Shown here one piece after another: positions 1 through 8,316 of a DNA stretch of 46,553 nucleotides. Every line of letters begins with the position of its first letter. Position 1 is the first letter of the stretch. The notes beneath the pieces are model-generated. The model did not search any database, was not told the DNA's origin, and saw only the letters and a program-made list of their open reading frames with translations. Source of the stretch: Actinomycetes bacterium (GTDB lineage Bacteria > Actinomycetota > CALGFH01); NCBI GenBank assembly GCA_036000965.1, contig DASYUT010000285.1:1-46553 (forward strand), in the 5' to 3' direction. The translations under genes were made by a program, and so were the position numbers.

Positions 1-1505
1 CCGGAGATCGAGCGGGACCTCGGACCCGCCCCGGCCCTTCCGGGGCAGCGGCGCGCCCGCCTTGCGGAGCAGGGCCTTGCAGGCCGCCACGACCCGATCG
101 TGCCCGGCCGACTCGAGGACGGGCAGGGCCTGACGGAGCCACCCGACCGGGTCGCCCCACCGGTCGGCGATGGCCGCCTCCGCCACCAGCCGGTCGTGCA
201 GGCATCGCAGCCAGTGCGCCCGGCTCAGCCGCTCCGTGGCCCGCTGAAACGCGGCCTCCCCATCCCGGGCACGACCGGCCCGGCCGAGCGCGATGGCCTC
301 GCTCTGGTCGAGGGAGGCTTTTTCCTGGAACTCGTCCCGCACCGCGTGGATCAGGCCCGTCACGATCAACGCGTGGGGAAGCAGGCCCAACCCGAAGCGG
401 CGGCAGAGCTCCACGCACCGTTCGTTGGCCGCGGCGAGGTCGTCCCACCGCCTCGCGAACAGGTGCGGCCAACACTGGTTCTGGAGGGTGAGGGCCAGCG
501 CGGAGACCGCCCCCTCGCGCTCGGCCAGCTCTTCTGCTCGAACCAGATCGGCGATGTCTCCCGAGGACGTCATCTCGACCGTGCCGAGCTCGAGCAGGGC
601 CCGGACCTTCCACAGCCGCAGGTCAGCTCGCTCGGCGATCTCCAGTTCCTGCCTGAAGACCTCGACGCCCCGCCCAGGGCCCGGCCCAGCGAGAGCCGCG
701 CCTTCCCCGCGCGCCCGGGCAGCGCATCCGACTGCGCGAGCGAGGCCACAAGCCGCTCCCCCACCTGGACGGCGCGGTCGGGCTTCCCCGCCAGCGAGAG
801 CACCTCCACCAGAACCTCGTCCACCTCGACGGTCAGTTCCCGGTCATCGCCGGCGAGGGACCGGGCGCGGTCCAGGGCCGACTCGGCGCTGGCCAGGGCG
901 GTGCGGGCCAGGGACCTGCGGGCGGACTCCAGCAGCAGGCGCGCCGCTGTCTTCCGGTCCCCAGCGAGCTCCCGAAGCTCCGCCGCCCGCTCGCACCATG
1001 GCCCTGGCAGGCCCGGGTGGGCACGCTGGACCGCCTGGGCGGCCCGTGCCGCCAGCTCCGCCCGCTCGGGAGGGAGCAGGTCCTCGAGCACCGCCTCCCT
1101 GGTCAGCGCGTGGCGGAAGCGAAAGGCGGGGCACTCGGCGCTGTCCTCGGGGGAGACGATCTGGGCGTTCACCGCCGATCGCAAGGCGGACAGGACGGTT
1201 CCCCGATCCAAGCCCGCCGCGTCGGGGATCAGGGACCAGTCGAAGCGCCTCCCCAACACCGCGGCCGCCCCCAACACCGCCCGGTCCTGCGCGCCGAGGC
1301 TCCGCAGGCGCTCGCGCATCATCCCCTGGAACGTCTCAGGGACCCTAGGCGCGCGATCGGTCCGCAGCTCCCAGACGCCGCGCTCCCGCACGAGCGCGCC
1401 GCTTGCCACGCGGGAGGCCAGGACCTCCTCGACCAGGAACGGCACCCCCTCGGCCCGAGACGCCAGAAGACGCCCTAACCCGTCCGGGAAGGCTAGGTCC
1501 AGTTA
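1..1505 (-). pseudogene. LuxR-type regulator with ATPase/TPR region, broken
   Basis: The gene reads leftward and runs off the window. Positions 1505 to about 680 encode the C-terminal part of an ATPase/helical segment (RAEGVPFLVEE, then ERLRSLGAQDRAVLGAAAVLG), followed by TPR-like helices. Near 670-690 the frame must shift by one base, after which good protein resumes (VFRQELEIAERADLRLW) and stays open to base 1. This layout matches large AAA-ATPase/TPR/LuxR-HTH regulators; the expected HTH lies beyond the edge. The 5' side is also broken: a TAA stands directly before the first conserved residues at about 1505, so the Walker A half is missing. Two lesions make a pseudogene more likely than a single sequencing error. 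Family assignment is inferred from the C-terminal ATPase and TPR style. Confidence 0.75.
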
Positions 1506-1646
1506 GGGCGATGTACCCGAAACCTCCTCTCGCTCAGGGGTTCAGCATTCGCTGCTCGGCGTTGGCGCTCCGCGCTGAGATGCGTCCCCGCGGAGCCCGC
1601 GCAACACAGGCAGAGTTCGCCTTGTCGGGTCAGCGACCTGTCATCC

Positions 1647-1871
1647 TCAGTCGGCTCCCCAGAGCATGGCGGCCAGCTCCTTGCACCTCGGGCAGACCGG
1701 GAACCGCCGCGGATCACGGATAGGAGGGAAGCGGAAACCACACAGTGCCGTTATCATCCCGCCTTCGATCGCCGCGCGGGTGATCTCGGCCTTGTTCGCA
1801 TAGTGGGCGTAGCCGTCACCTTCGGACGTGTCGCTGTCAGCCAGGTTCGGACGGGTCTCGGTGGTGGCCAT
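1647..1871 (-). CDS. DUF3039 family small zinc-ribbon-like protein
   Basis: A 74-residue protein of the actinobacterial DUF3039 family, function unknown. The family pattern is visible: YAHYANKAEITRAA, then ITALCGFRFPP, then a conserved RDPRRFPVCPRCKEL block. Three cysteines (one in ALCG, two in CPRC) could bind metal. The start is supported by GAAGGAG about nine bases upstream of the ATG at 1871. It is transcribed divergently from the TetR gene at 2062, so the palindrome at 1954-1981 sits in the shared control region. It is slightly shorter than most family members but complete. Confidence 0.85.
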   Translation of the reverse strand: MATTETRPNLADSDTSEGDGYAHYANKAEITRAAIEGGMITALCGFRFPPIRDPRRFPVCPRCKELAAMLWGAD

Positions 1872-1920
1872 GACCTGCTACTCCTTCGGTCTCGGTCGTG
1901 CGCATGCGCGGCTTCTCAGC

Positions 1921-1950
1921 GTCCCCGTGCGAAGCGTCCCCGTGCGAAGC
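1921..1950. repeat. 15-bp tandem direct repeat, two copies
   Basis: GTCCCCGTGCGAAGC occurs at 1921-1935 and again at 1936-1950, followed by a degenerate third copy that merges with the palindrome at 1954-1981. It lies between the divergent DUF3039 and TetR genes and may hold regulator half-sites. Confidence 0.8.
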
Positions 1951-1953
1951 GTC

Positions 1954-1981
1954 CACCGTGCGGCCGCCCGGCCGCACGGTG
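1954..1981. promoter_or_regulatory. Perfect 13-bp inverted repeat, candidate TetR operator
   Basis: CACCGTGCGGCCG at 1954-1966 is mirrored exactly by CGGCCGCACGGTG at 1969-1981, with two bases between. It lies 80 bp upstream of the TetR start and 83 bp upstream of the divergent DUF3039 start. A long palindrome in a divergent TetR promoter region is the usual arrangement for an autoregulatory operator. A transcription terminator is less likely because both flanking genes read away from it and there is no T tract. Confidence 0.6.
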
Positions 1982-2061
1982 CAGCTGCATTCTGCTCCTC
2001 CGCCACGACGGCCGCACGCCCCGGCTCTTGCATCATCGTCAAGGGTAGATAGGATCCCGGC

Positions 2062-2628
2062 ATGCCAAGAAACCGGCAGGACGTCCCGCGTGAGCAGCGG
2101 GTCGGGGAGCTCGTGGACGTCGCACGCCGGCTGTTCCTCGAGCGTGGCTACGCCGCCACCTCCATCGCCGACATCGCCCGCGAAGCCGGCTTGGCCGCGA
2201 ACAGCGTGTACTGGTACTTCCCGACCAAGGACCACGCCTTCGCCGCGGTCCTGGACCGCCTGCTCAGCGACGAGGTCGAGCGCGCCCCGGGCCGGGAAGA
2301 CCCCGGCAGCGATCCGGTGGACCGGCTGTTCACCCTGCTCGAGCGGCTCGAGGACTACCGGCTGCTCCAGCCCGTGGTACACGAGCGGGTGCCGCACGCC
2401 CCAGCGGTCGCCGACTTCCACGAGCGGGCCCACGGCTTCCTGGAGCAGCTGCTCTCCGAGGCCCTCGAGGATCGGCTGCCGCCGGGCGAGGACCGGGAGC
2501 TGGCCGCCGCCGCGGTGGCTGCGGCCCTCGAAGGCGCCCTGTCTCACGCCGCGTCCAAGTACTCGTATGTTGAGGTCGTCCGGTTCGTCCTCGACCGCAT
2601 GGGCGCCACCCCTCCTGGCCGCACCTGA
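2062..2628 (+). CDS. TetR/AcrR family transcriptional regulator
   Basis: A 188-residue one-component regulator. The N-terminal HTH is clear at about residues 15-60 (VARRLFLERGYAATSIADIA, then SVYWYFPTKDHAFAAVLDRL). The remainder is helical, as expected for the ligand and dimerisation domain. The length is normal. The ATG at 2062 has only a weak upstream GGAT. The likely binding site is the palindrome at 1954-1981. The ligand is not predictable; the divergent DUF3039 gene is a plausible target. Confidence 0.93.
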   Translation: MPRNRQDVPREQRVGELVDVARRLFLERGYAATSIADIAREAGLAANSVYWYFPTKDHAFAAVLDRLLSDEVERAPGREDPGSDPVDRLFTLLERLEDYRLLQPVVHERVPHAPAVADFHERAHGFLEQLLSEALEDRLPPGEDRELAAAAVAAALEGALSHAASKYSYVEVVRFVLDRMGATPPGRT

Positions 2629-2915
2629 GGACCACCCCTCCTAGCCGTACCTGAGGACTCGTCCCCCGAGCGCACCCGGCCGGTGCGGTCAGGCGACGAG
2701 CGGGCGAGGCGCGCCGCGGTGGCGGCCCAGCCCGGTGAGGCCGGGTCGATCAGGGCCATGTGTCGACGCCGGCGAGTTCGAGCAGGTCGACCGGGTCGCT
2801 GGCGGCGGCCTCGGCGATCTCCGAGCGCCTCGGCCACCGGCCCGGGCGGCGCCCCGTCGCCGTCCGGGGGCGCGTAGCGCCGAGGTGAGCGGAGGCTGCA
2901 GCGGGTGAGGGGACG
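2629..2915. other. Gap, possible coding relic
   Basis: No intact gene seen. On the minus strand, about 2740-2880 reads like protein in two frames joined by a one-base shift near 2810 (VAEAL, then EIAEAAASDPVDLLELAG, stop near 2758). This may be the end of a lost gene, but no family is recognised. Confidence 0.3.
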
Positions 2916-3812
2916 CTACGGGCCGGACGTGTCGGCGCCGGCGCCGCTGCCCGCGCCCGCGCCGCCGCGGGCGCCGGCGCCGCTGCCCGCGCCGCTGCCG
3001 GCGGTGCTCCCGCCCGGCGAGGTCGGCGACATGTTGGGGCTGGTCGAGGGGGGCGGGGCGGGGGGCGTCTCCGCTGTGGTCTGCGGTGGCGCCGACGTGG
3101 TCTGCGGCGCGGTCGAAGGGACGGGCGGCGTGGCCGTGGTGCTCAGGATCGACGACGCGGTGACGGCGGCCGCCGGGTTGGTCGGCTTCGCCTCAAGGAC
3201 GTCCTTGAGCTCCTGCTTCATGTCGTTGTTGACGCCGGTGAGCCGCTGGCGAAGGGCCATGGTCTCGTCGTTGGCGCCCTCCTCGCGGACCGCCTTGGCC
3301 ACCGCCACGTTGGCCGCGTCGACCGCCGCCTTCACCTCCCGGAGGGCACCGACGATGCGGGCATTGTCGCGCCGCTGGACCAGCGCTTCCAGCTCGCCGA
3401 TGCGGGTCTCGGCGATGCGCATGTGGATCTCGGCCTCCCGGCAGGGATCGAAGGTGAAGGCGAGGTCGGCAGCCTCGATCGTCCGCTTGAGCGGGTAGAG
3501 CGGGTGACCGGGCAGCGTCCGGCCCGACACCAGCGAGGCGGGAACGCCGACGATGGCGGCCGCGGCGGCCGCGGTCGCCACCGCGCGGGCCAGCGAGCGG
3601 CGGCGGCTCCGCGTGGAGGCGCGCCTGGCCCGGTCCATGGCCATGGCGACGTGCCGCTCGGCCACCTGGGGAGGCAGCTCGATCGCGCGCAGCTCCTCGG
3701 CGAGCAGCATGGCGGCCTCAACCGCCGGTCCCAGCTCGCTGCGGTACAGGTGGCGGTGCCCGTCCAGCACGACGTCGAGCTCGTCGTCGACTCTCGCGGA
3801 GTCGTTCACCAT
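2916..3812 (-). CDS. DUF5667 domain membrane protein
   Basis: A 298-residue protein. After about 80 N-terminal residues, which include a helical ELRAIELPPQVAERHVAMAM region resembling anti-sigma-type N-termini, there is one hydrophobic segment (AVATAAAAAAIVGVPASL). The DUF5667 signature follows (GRTLPGHPLYPLKRTIEAADL) with a helical region to about residue 210. The C-terminal third is Ser/Thr/Pro-rich and then Gly/Ala-rich (GSGAGSGAG), as in wall-exposed linkers. The ATG at 3812 is preferred over an upstream in-frame start because GGGAGGAGG precedes it. DUF5667 genes are often next to an ECF sigma factor; none is present here, so any anti-sigma role is only an inference. Confidence 0.8.
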   Translation of the reverse strand: MVNDSARVDDELDVVLDGHRHLYRSELGPAVEAAMLLAEELRAIELPPQVAERHVAMAMDRARRASTRSRRRSLARAVATAAAAAAIVGVPASLVSGRTLPGHPLYPLKRTIEAADLAFTFDPCREAEIHMRIAETRIGELEALVQRRDNARIVGALREVKAAVDAANVAVAKAVREEGANDETMALRQRLTGVNNDMKQELKDVLEAKPTNPAAAVTASSILSTTATPPVPSTAPQTTSAPPQTTAETPPAPPPSTSPNMSPTSPGGSTAGSGAGSGAGARGGAGAGSGAGADTSGP

Positions 3813-4108
3813 CCGGGCTTCCCCCCTCCTCCCGTCCGTGCTGCTGGACGGTCCAAGCAGCCTACCCCGCGGTCCCGGGTAGTCCAAGCGGCCGCACCAG
3901 GCCGCACCGTTGCGCCGCCTGGATCGCGCCGCTGGTCGTGCCGGCGGTGCTGGTGGTCACGGTGGTCGACCCCGCGCGCCACAGCCCCTCGTGCTGGTCG
4001 GCCGACAGCCGCCAGCCCGGCGACAGCTACGGTATGACTGTAGCGCATTCGTCCAGCTACGCCCGGACCGCGCGGGTCGGCGCGCTCGTCCCGCGTCAGC
4101 GCCCTGCG

Positions 4109-4744
4109 TCAGCGCCGCCGGGTGCCGCGCCGCTCGATCTCGGACGTCAGCTGCACCCGGCGCGCCTCCCAGCGCTCGAGGACCTCGTCGATCGCGTTCG
4201 CGGCCGCCTCGTAGCGGTACAGCTCTTCGGGGCGGCGCCTGGAAGCGCGGGACCCGCCGCCGGCTTGCGCCCGCCCCCCTTCGGCGCGGCCGGCTTGCGC
4301 CCGCCCCGCTTGCGCCCGCCCCGCTTGCGCCCGCCCGGCTTCGGCCCGCCCGGCTTGCCCCCGCCCGCCCGGCGGCCGCCCCCCTTCGGCGCGGCCGGCT
4401 TGCCCCCGCCCGCCCGGCGGTCGCCCGATCTCCGCCCGCCCGGCCTGTCCCCGCCCGGAACCGGGCGCCCGCCCCGCTTCCGCGCGGCCGGCCTGGGCGC
4501 CGCGCCCGCCCGGTTCCGGGCGCTCGCCGCCTTGGAGCCGGCGCAGGTCGAGCTCGAGCTCCCGCTTGAGCCCGCGCAGGTCCCGAAGCGCGCGGGTCAG
4601 GGCACGGCGGGCCTCGGCGAGCTGCCCCGCGGTGGGTGGCTCACCGGCCGGGAGGACCTGCATGAGCGCGCGGCCCGCGGCCAGCTCGTGCCGCCGGAGC
4701 TGCTCCTCGTACCCGCTCGCGCTCCGTCCGGTCTCCGCCGCCAT
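4109..4744 (-). CDS. Repeat-rich protein with coiled-coil ends
   Basis: A 211-residue protein of unknown function. Residues 1-75 and 170-211 are charged amphipathic helices (ARRALTRALRDLRGLKREL; NAIDEVLERWEARRVQL). Between them lies about 90 residues of degenerate five-residue repeats of the type AGRAQ/AGRAE/GGRPP. At DNA level the repeats are units of about 15 bp rich in GCCCGCCCC, which suggests expansion by slippage. The start at 4744 is supported by GAGGTG seven bases upstream. The opposite strand is also open, but only the minus strand gives non-repetitive, helix-like ends. The upstream gap 3813-4108 shows no convincing gene. Confidence 0.55.
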   Translation of the reverse strand: MAAETGRSASGYEEQLRRHELAAGRALMQVLPAGEPPTAGQLAEARRALTRALRDLRGLKRELELDLRRLQGGERPEPGGRGAQAGRAEAGRAPGSGRGQAGRAEIGRPPGGRGQAGRAEGGRPPGGRGQAGRAEAGRAQAGRAQAGRAQAGRAEGGRAQAGGGSRASRRRPEELYRYEAAANAIDEVLERWEARRVQLTSEIERRGTRRR

Positions 4745-4926
4745 CCCCGCTCACCTCGGTTTCCGACTCGGTCTGCGTCCACTCGCATGGTAGTGCCGCC
4801 AGGCCAGCGCAATTGGGCGGTGATGGACGTTTCGCGGCGAACAGGCGAACATGCGTAGGATCAGCGGCTTGTCCGAAAGCTTGCCTTGTCCCTGTCCGTG
4901 GGTCAGGCCGCGCCAAGGGAGGACCA

Positions 4927-6312
4927 ATGAGGGTTCGGACGTCCGTCCTCGTCGTGCTCGCCCTGCTGCTCGCGGCCGCGGGCTGCGGGGGAGGCGCGGA
5001 CGAAGGGAAGGGCAACGCCAAGGAGCTGGTCTTCTGGAACAGCGAGGACAACGCCGTGCGGGTCAAGGCCACCCAGGCGATCCTCGACAGGTTCGCCCAG
5101 CAGACCGGCATCAAGGTCAAGCAGGTGGCGATCGCCGAGGACCAGCTCCAGGCCCAGATCGCCTCGGCCAGCGCGGCTGGCACCCTGCCCGACCTGTTCG
5201 GCTCCCTGAGCCTGGGGTTCGCCCACTCCCTGGCCGCCGACGACTTCGCCGACCCGGACGCCGCCGCCGCCGTGGTCGACCAGCTCGGCCGCGAAACCTT
5301 CTCCGAGCGAGCCCTCAAGTTGGTCGAGGCCGAGGGCAAGCCGGTCGCCGTGCCGAGCGACAGCTGGACGCAGCTGCTGGTCTACCGCAAGGACCTGTTC
5401 GACAAGCAGGGGCTGGCCGCCCCCGACACCTTCGAGGCCATCCAGGCGGGCGCCGCCAGGCTGAAGACCACGGGAATGGCCGGGATCGCGGCCGCGACCA
5501 AGCCGGGCGACGTGTTCACCCAGCAGACCTTCGAGTACTTCGCGGTCGCCGACAACTGCCAGCTCACCGACGACACCGGCAAGGTCACCCTGGACAGCCC
5601 GGCCTGCCAGAACACCTTCAGGTTCTACACCGACCTGATCCGCAACACCTCGGTCAGGGGCGCCCAGGACGTCGACACCACCCGGGCCACCTACTTCGCG
5701 GGCAAGTCGGCGATGCTGGTCTGGTCGTCGTTCATCCTCGACGAGCTGGCCGGCCTCCGCAGCGACGCGCTGCCGACCTGCGCCGAGTGCAAGAAGGACA
5801 AGAAGTTCCTGTCCAAGAACAGCGGCATCGTGACCGCGGTGAAGGGGCCGGACGCCAGCGAGCCGGCCCAGTACGGCGAGGTCACCTCGTTCGTCATCGT
5901 CAAGGACGGCAACGTCGACGCGGCCAAGCAGCTCGTGCAGTTCATGCTGAACGACGGGTACGTCGACTGGCTCGCGCTGTCCCCGGAGGGCAAGTTCCCG
6001 GTCCGCAAGGGCACCAAGGACGAGCCTGACAAGTTCACAAAGGCGTGGAACGGCCTGAAGACCGGGGTGGACACCAAGGAGCCGCTGTCGGCGAACTACC
6101 CGCCGGAGGTGCTCCAGGCGCTCAGCACCAGCACCGACACGATGAAGCGCTGGGGCTTCGAGCAGGGCCAGGGCAAGCTCGTGGGCGCCCAGCTCGGCGA
6201 GCTGCCGGTCCCCAAGGCCCTGAGCGAGGCCCTGGACGGCAGGACCGACCCGGCCGCGGCCGCCAAGCAGGCCCAGCAGGAGGTGGAGCAGATCGCCGAG
6301 TCGGTGAAGTAG
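4927..6312 (+). CDS. Sugar ABC transporter substrate-binding lipoprotein
   Basis: A 461-residue family 1 (MalE/UgpB-like) extracellular solute-binding protein. It begins with a lipoprotein signal (hydrophobic VLVVLALLLAAAGC, lipid-anchored Cys20). The family features are LVFWNSEDN near the N-terminus, a hinge region with LLVYRKDLFDKQGLAAPDTF, and a C-terminal coiled tail (AAAKQAQQEVEQIAESVK). The ATG at 4927 follows AAGGGAGG by four bases; an upstream in-frame extension lacks a signal peptide. The two permeases follow directly. No ATPase is encoded nearby, which fits actinobacterial importers that use a shared MsiK-type ATPase. The substrate is unknown, probably an oligosaccharide. Confidence 0.92.
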   Translation: MRVRTSVLVVLALLLAAAGCGGGADEGKGNAKELVFWNSEDNAVRVKATQAILDRFAQQTGIKVKQVAIAEDQLQAQIASASAAGTLPDLFGSLSLGFAHSLAADDFADPDAAAAVVDQLGRETFSERALKLVEAEGKPVAVPSDSWTQLLVYRKDLFDKQGLAAPDTFEAIQAGAARLKTTGMAGIAAATKPGDVFTQQTFEYFAVADNCQLTDDTGKVTLDSPACQNTFRFYTDLIRNTSVRGAQDVDTTRATYFAGKSAMLVWSSFILDELAGLRSDALPTCAECKKDKKFLSKNSGIVTAVKGPDASEPAQYGEVTSFVIVKDGNVDAAKQLVQFMLNDGYVDWLALSPEGKFPVRKGTKDEPDKFTKAWNGLKTGVDTKEPLSANYPPEVLQALSTSTDTMKRWGFEQGQGKLVGAQLGELPVPKALSEALDGRTDPAAAAKQAQQEVEQIAESVK

Positions 6313-6372
6313 CTGCAGGTGGGGTGGCTGCAGGTGGGGTGGCTGCAGGTGGGGTAGCAGCAGGTGGGGTAG
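6313..6372. repeat. Four 15-bp tandem repeats between importer genes
   Basis: Units of CTGCAGGTGGGGTGG (the last two end in TAG, the fourth begins CAG) lie at 6313-6327, 6328-6342, 6343-6357 and 6358-6372. They start immediately after the stop codon of the binding protein and end 19 bases before the permease ATG. They could tune permease translation or RNA stability, or be simple slippage products. Confidence 0.9.
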
Positions 6373-6391
6373 CAGCGTCCGGGAGGTGATC

Positions 6392-7366
6392 ATGGCAACG
6401 GTCGACGTCCAGCCCAGCAGGCGCCGGCGCGGGCTGACCCTGCGCCAGCAGGAGAACCGGGCCGGGCTGGCGCTGCTGTCGCCGACCTTGGTGGTGGTCC
6501 TGGTGATGGTGGTCCTGCCGATCCTGTGGACCACAGTGCTCGCCTTCCAGCGGATCCGCCTGAGCACCATCAGACGGGTCGGCCTGTTCGACGCCGGGTA
6601 CACGCTGCGCAACTTCCAGACCGTGCTCACCTCCCGCGGGTTCCTGGACGCGTTGAAGACCACCCTGGTCTACAGCGTCGTCGGGACCACCCTGGCGATC
6701 GGGTTGGGCCTGGTCGCCGCGCTGGTGGTGCGGTCGCCGTTCCGCGGCCGCACCTTGGTGCGGGCGTCGATGCTGCTCCCCTACGTCGCGCCCATCGTCG
6801 CGGTCGCCTTCGTCTGGCAGATCATGCTCAACCCGGAGCTCGGGGTGGTGAACGCGATCGGCACCGACCTGCTCGGCTGGGACGAGGCGGTCCCGTTCCT
6901 CACCGAGCGGAGCGGCACCCTGAGCATGTTCGGGTTCGACCTCGGCGTGCCGACCGCGCTGCTCACGGTCATCGTGTTCCAGGCCTGGCGCTACTTCCCG
7001 TTCGCGTTCCTGTTCATCCTGGCCCGCCTGCAGGCCTTGCCCGCCGAGCTGGACGAGGCGGCCCGGGTCGACGGCGCCACCCCGCTGCAGCGCTTCTGGT
7101 ACATCACCCTGCCCCAGCTCAAGGGCGTGATCGCCCTGCTCGTGGTGCTCCGGTTCATCTGGACGTTCAACGAGTTCGACGACATCTTCCTGCTCACCGG
7201 GGGCGGGGCCGGCACCGAGGTGCTGTCGGTGCGGGTCTACCGGTACCTCACCGCCCGCAACGACGTGGGCGCGTCCGCGGCGACGTCGCTGGTGATGGCT
7301 GCCCTCCTCGCGGTCGTGCTGCTCTTCTACTTCCGCTACTTCGCGAGGAGGGAGGAGGCGCCATGA
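6392..7366 (+). CDS. Sugar ABC transporter permease (MalF/UgpA type)
   Basis: A 324-residue inner-membrane permease with six predicted TM segments. The EAA loop that contacts the ATPase is at ELDEAARVDGATPLQRFWYI. The ATG at 6392 is preferred over a GTG six bases earlier, because that GTG overlaps the GGGAGG ribosome site. It forms a heterodimer with the next gene, whose ATG overlaps this stop codon (ATGA), so the two are translationally coupled. Confidence 0.92.
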   Translation: MATVDVQPSRRRRGLTLRQQENRAGLALLSPTLVVVLVMVVLPILWTTVLAFQRIRLSTIRRVGLFDAGYTLRNFQTVLTSRGFLDALKTTLVYSVVGTTLAIGLGLVAALVVRSPFRGRTLVRASMLLPYVAPIVAVAFVWQIMLNPELGVVNAIGTDLLGWDEAVPFLTERSGTLSMFGFDLGVPTALLTVIVFQAWRYFPFAFLFILARLQALPAELDEAARVDGATPLQRFWYITLPQLKGVIALLVVLRFIWTFNEFDDIFLLTGGGAGTEVLSVRVYRYLTARNDVGASAATSLVMAALLAVVLLFYFRYFARREEAP

Positions 7367-8316
7367 CCAGCCCCGAGGCCCCGACCGAGGCCGCTGGCGG
7401 CGCCGAGCGGACCCTGGCCCCGCCCCGCCCGGTGGCGGCGACACGGCGGCTCAGCCGCGAGGTCGTGGAGACGCGCGTGCTCGGGCTCCTCAAGTGGGTC
7501 ATGATCGCGTTCTTCGTGGCGATCACCTTGTTCCCCTTCTACTACATGGTGCTGCTTTCGCTCCGCACGATCGAGAACCTGGCGCTCGAGCCGGGCACGC
7601 TGTGGGTGTCTGTGAAGGAGGTCAGCTTCGACACCTACAAGAACGTGCTGCGCAGCACCGACGACGGCGGGCAGGGGTTCCTGCTGTTCCTCCGCAACAG
7701 CGGCCTGGTCGCGCTCAGCTCGGTCGTGGTCACCCTGGCGGTGTCGATCCTGGGCGCGTACGCGATCAGCCGGCTCGAGTTCTTCGGCCGCCGGCAGGTG
7801 CACGCCCTCTTCCTGGCCGTCTACCTGTTCCCGGCCATCCTGCTCGCGATCCCGCTGTTCGTGTTCTACACCCGGATCGGGCTGCGCGGCTCCCTGCTCG
7901 GCCTGGTGCTCGTCTACGCCTCCCAGACCGTGCCGGTCACCATCCACATGCTCCGCAACTACTTCGAGACCGTGCCGAGAAGCCTCGAGGAGGCGGCCGC
8001 GGTCGACGGCTACAGCCGCCTGCAGATCATCCGCAAGGTCAGCCTGCCCCTGGCCAAGCCGGCGATCATGGCGACCAGCCTGTTCGTGTTCATGATCGCC
8101 TGGAACGAGTTCCTGTTCGCGCTGCTGTTCCTGGTCGACCGGCGCGAGCGCTGGACCGTGTCGCTCGGCCTGTCCCAGCTCGCCGGCAGCATCGAGATCC
8201 CCACCACCATCCTCATGGCCGGCGCCGTGATCCTCACCATCCCGATCGTGGTGCTGTTCTTCCTCACCGAGCGCCTGCTCGTCGAGGGCCTGACCAGCGG
8301 CGCGGAAAAGGGCTGA
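7363..8316 (+). CDS. Sugar ABC transporter permease (MalG type)
   Basis: A 317-residue partner permease. A cytoplasmic N-terminal tail of about 40 residues is followed by six TM segments. The EAA loop is SLEEAAAVDGYSRLQIIRKV, and the C-terminus LVEGLTSGAEKG matches the conserved MalG end. The start overlaps the previous stop by four bases and is preceded by GGAGGGAGGAGG. Its TGA (8314-8316) abuts the TCA of the convergent hydrolase gene at 8317, so there is no intergenic DNA and no obvious terminator. Confidence 0.92.
   Translation: MTSPEAPTEAAGGAERTLAPPRPVAATRRLSREVVETRVLGLLKWVMIAFFVAITLFPFYYMVLLSLRTIENLALEPGTLWVSVKEVSFDTYKNVLRSTDDGGQGFLLFLRNSGLVALSSVVVTLAVSILGAYAISRLEFFGRRQVHALFLAVYLFPAILLAIPLFVFYTRIGLRGSLLGLVLVYASQTVPVTIHMLRNYFETVPRSLEEAAAVDGYSRLQIIRKVSLPLAKPAIMATSLFVFMIAWNEFLFALLFLVDRRERWTVSLGLSQLAGSIEIPTTILMAGAVILTIPIVVLFFLTERLLVEGLTSGAEKG

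Noticed and set aside
4903-6663. A 586-codon minus-strand open frame over the sugar importer
   Set aside because: Repetitive Leu/Gly/Arg/His composition; the plus strand carries a clear lipoprotein and permease.
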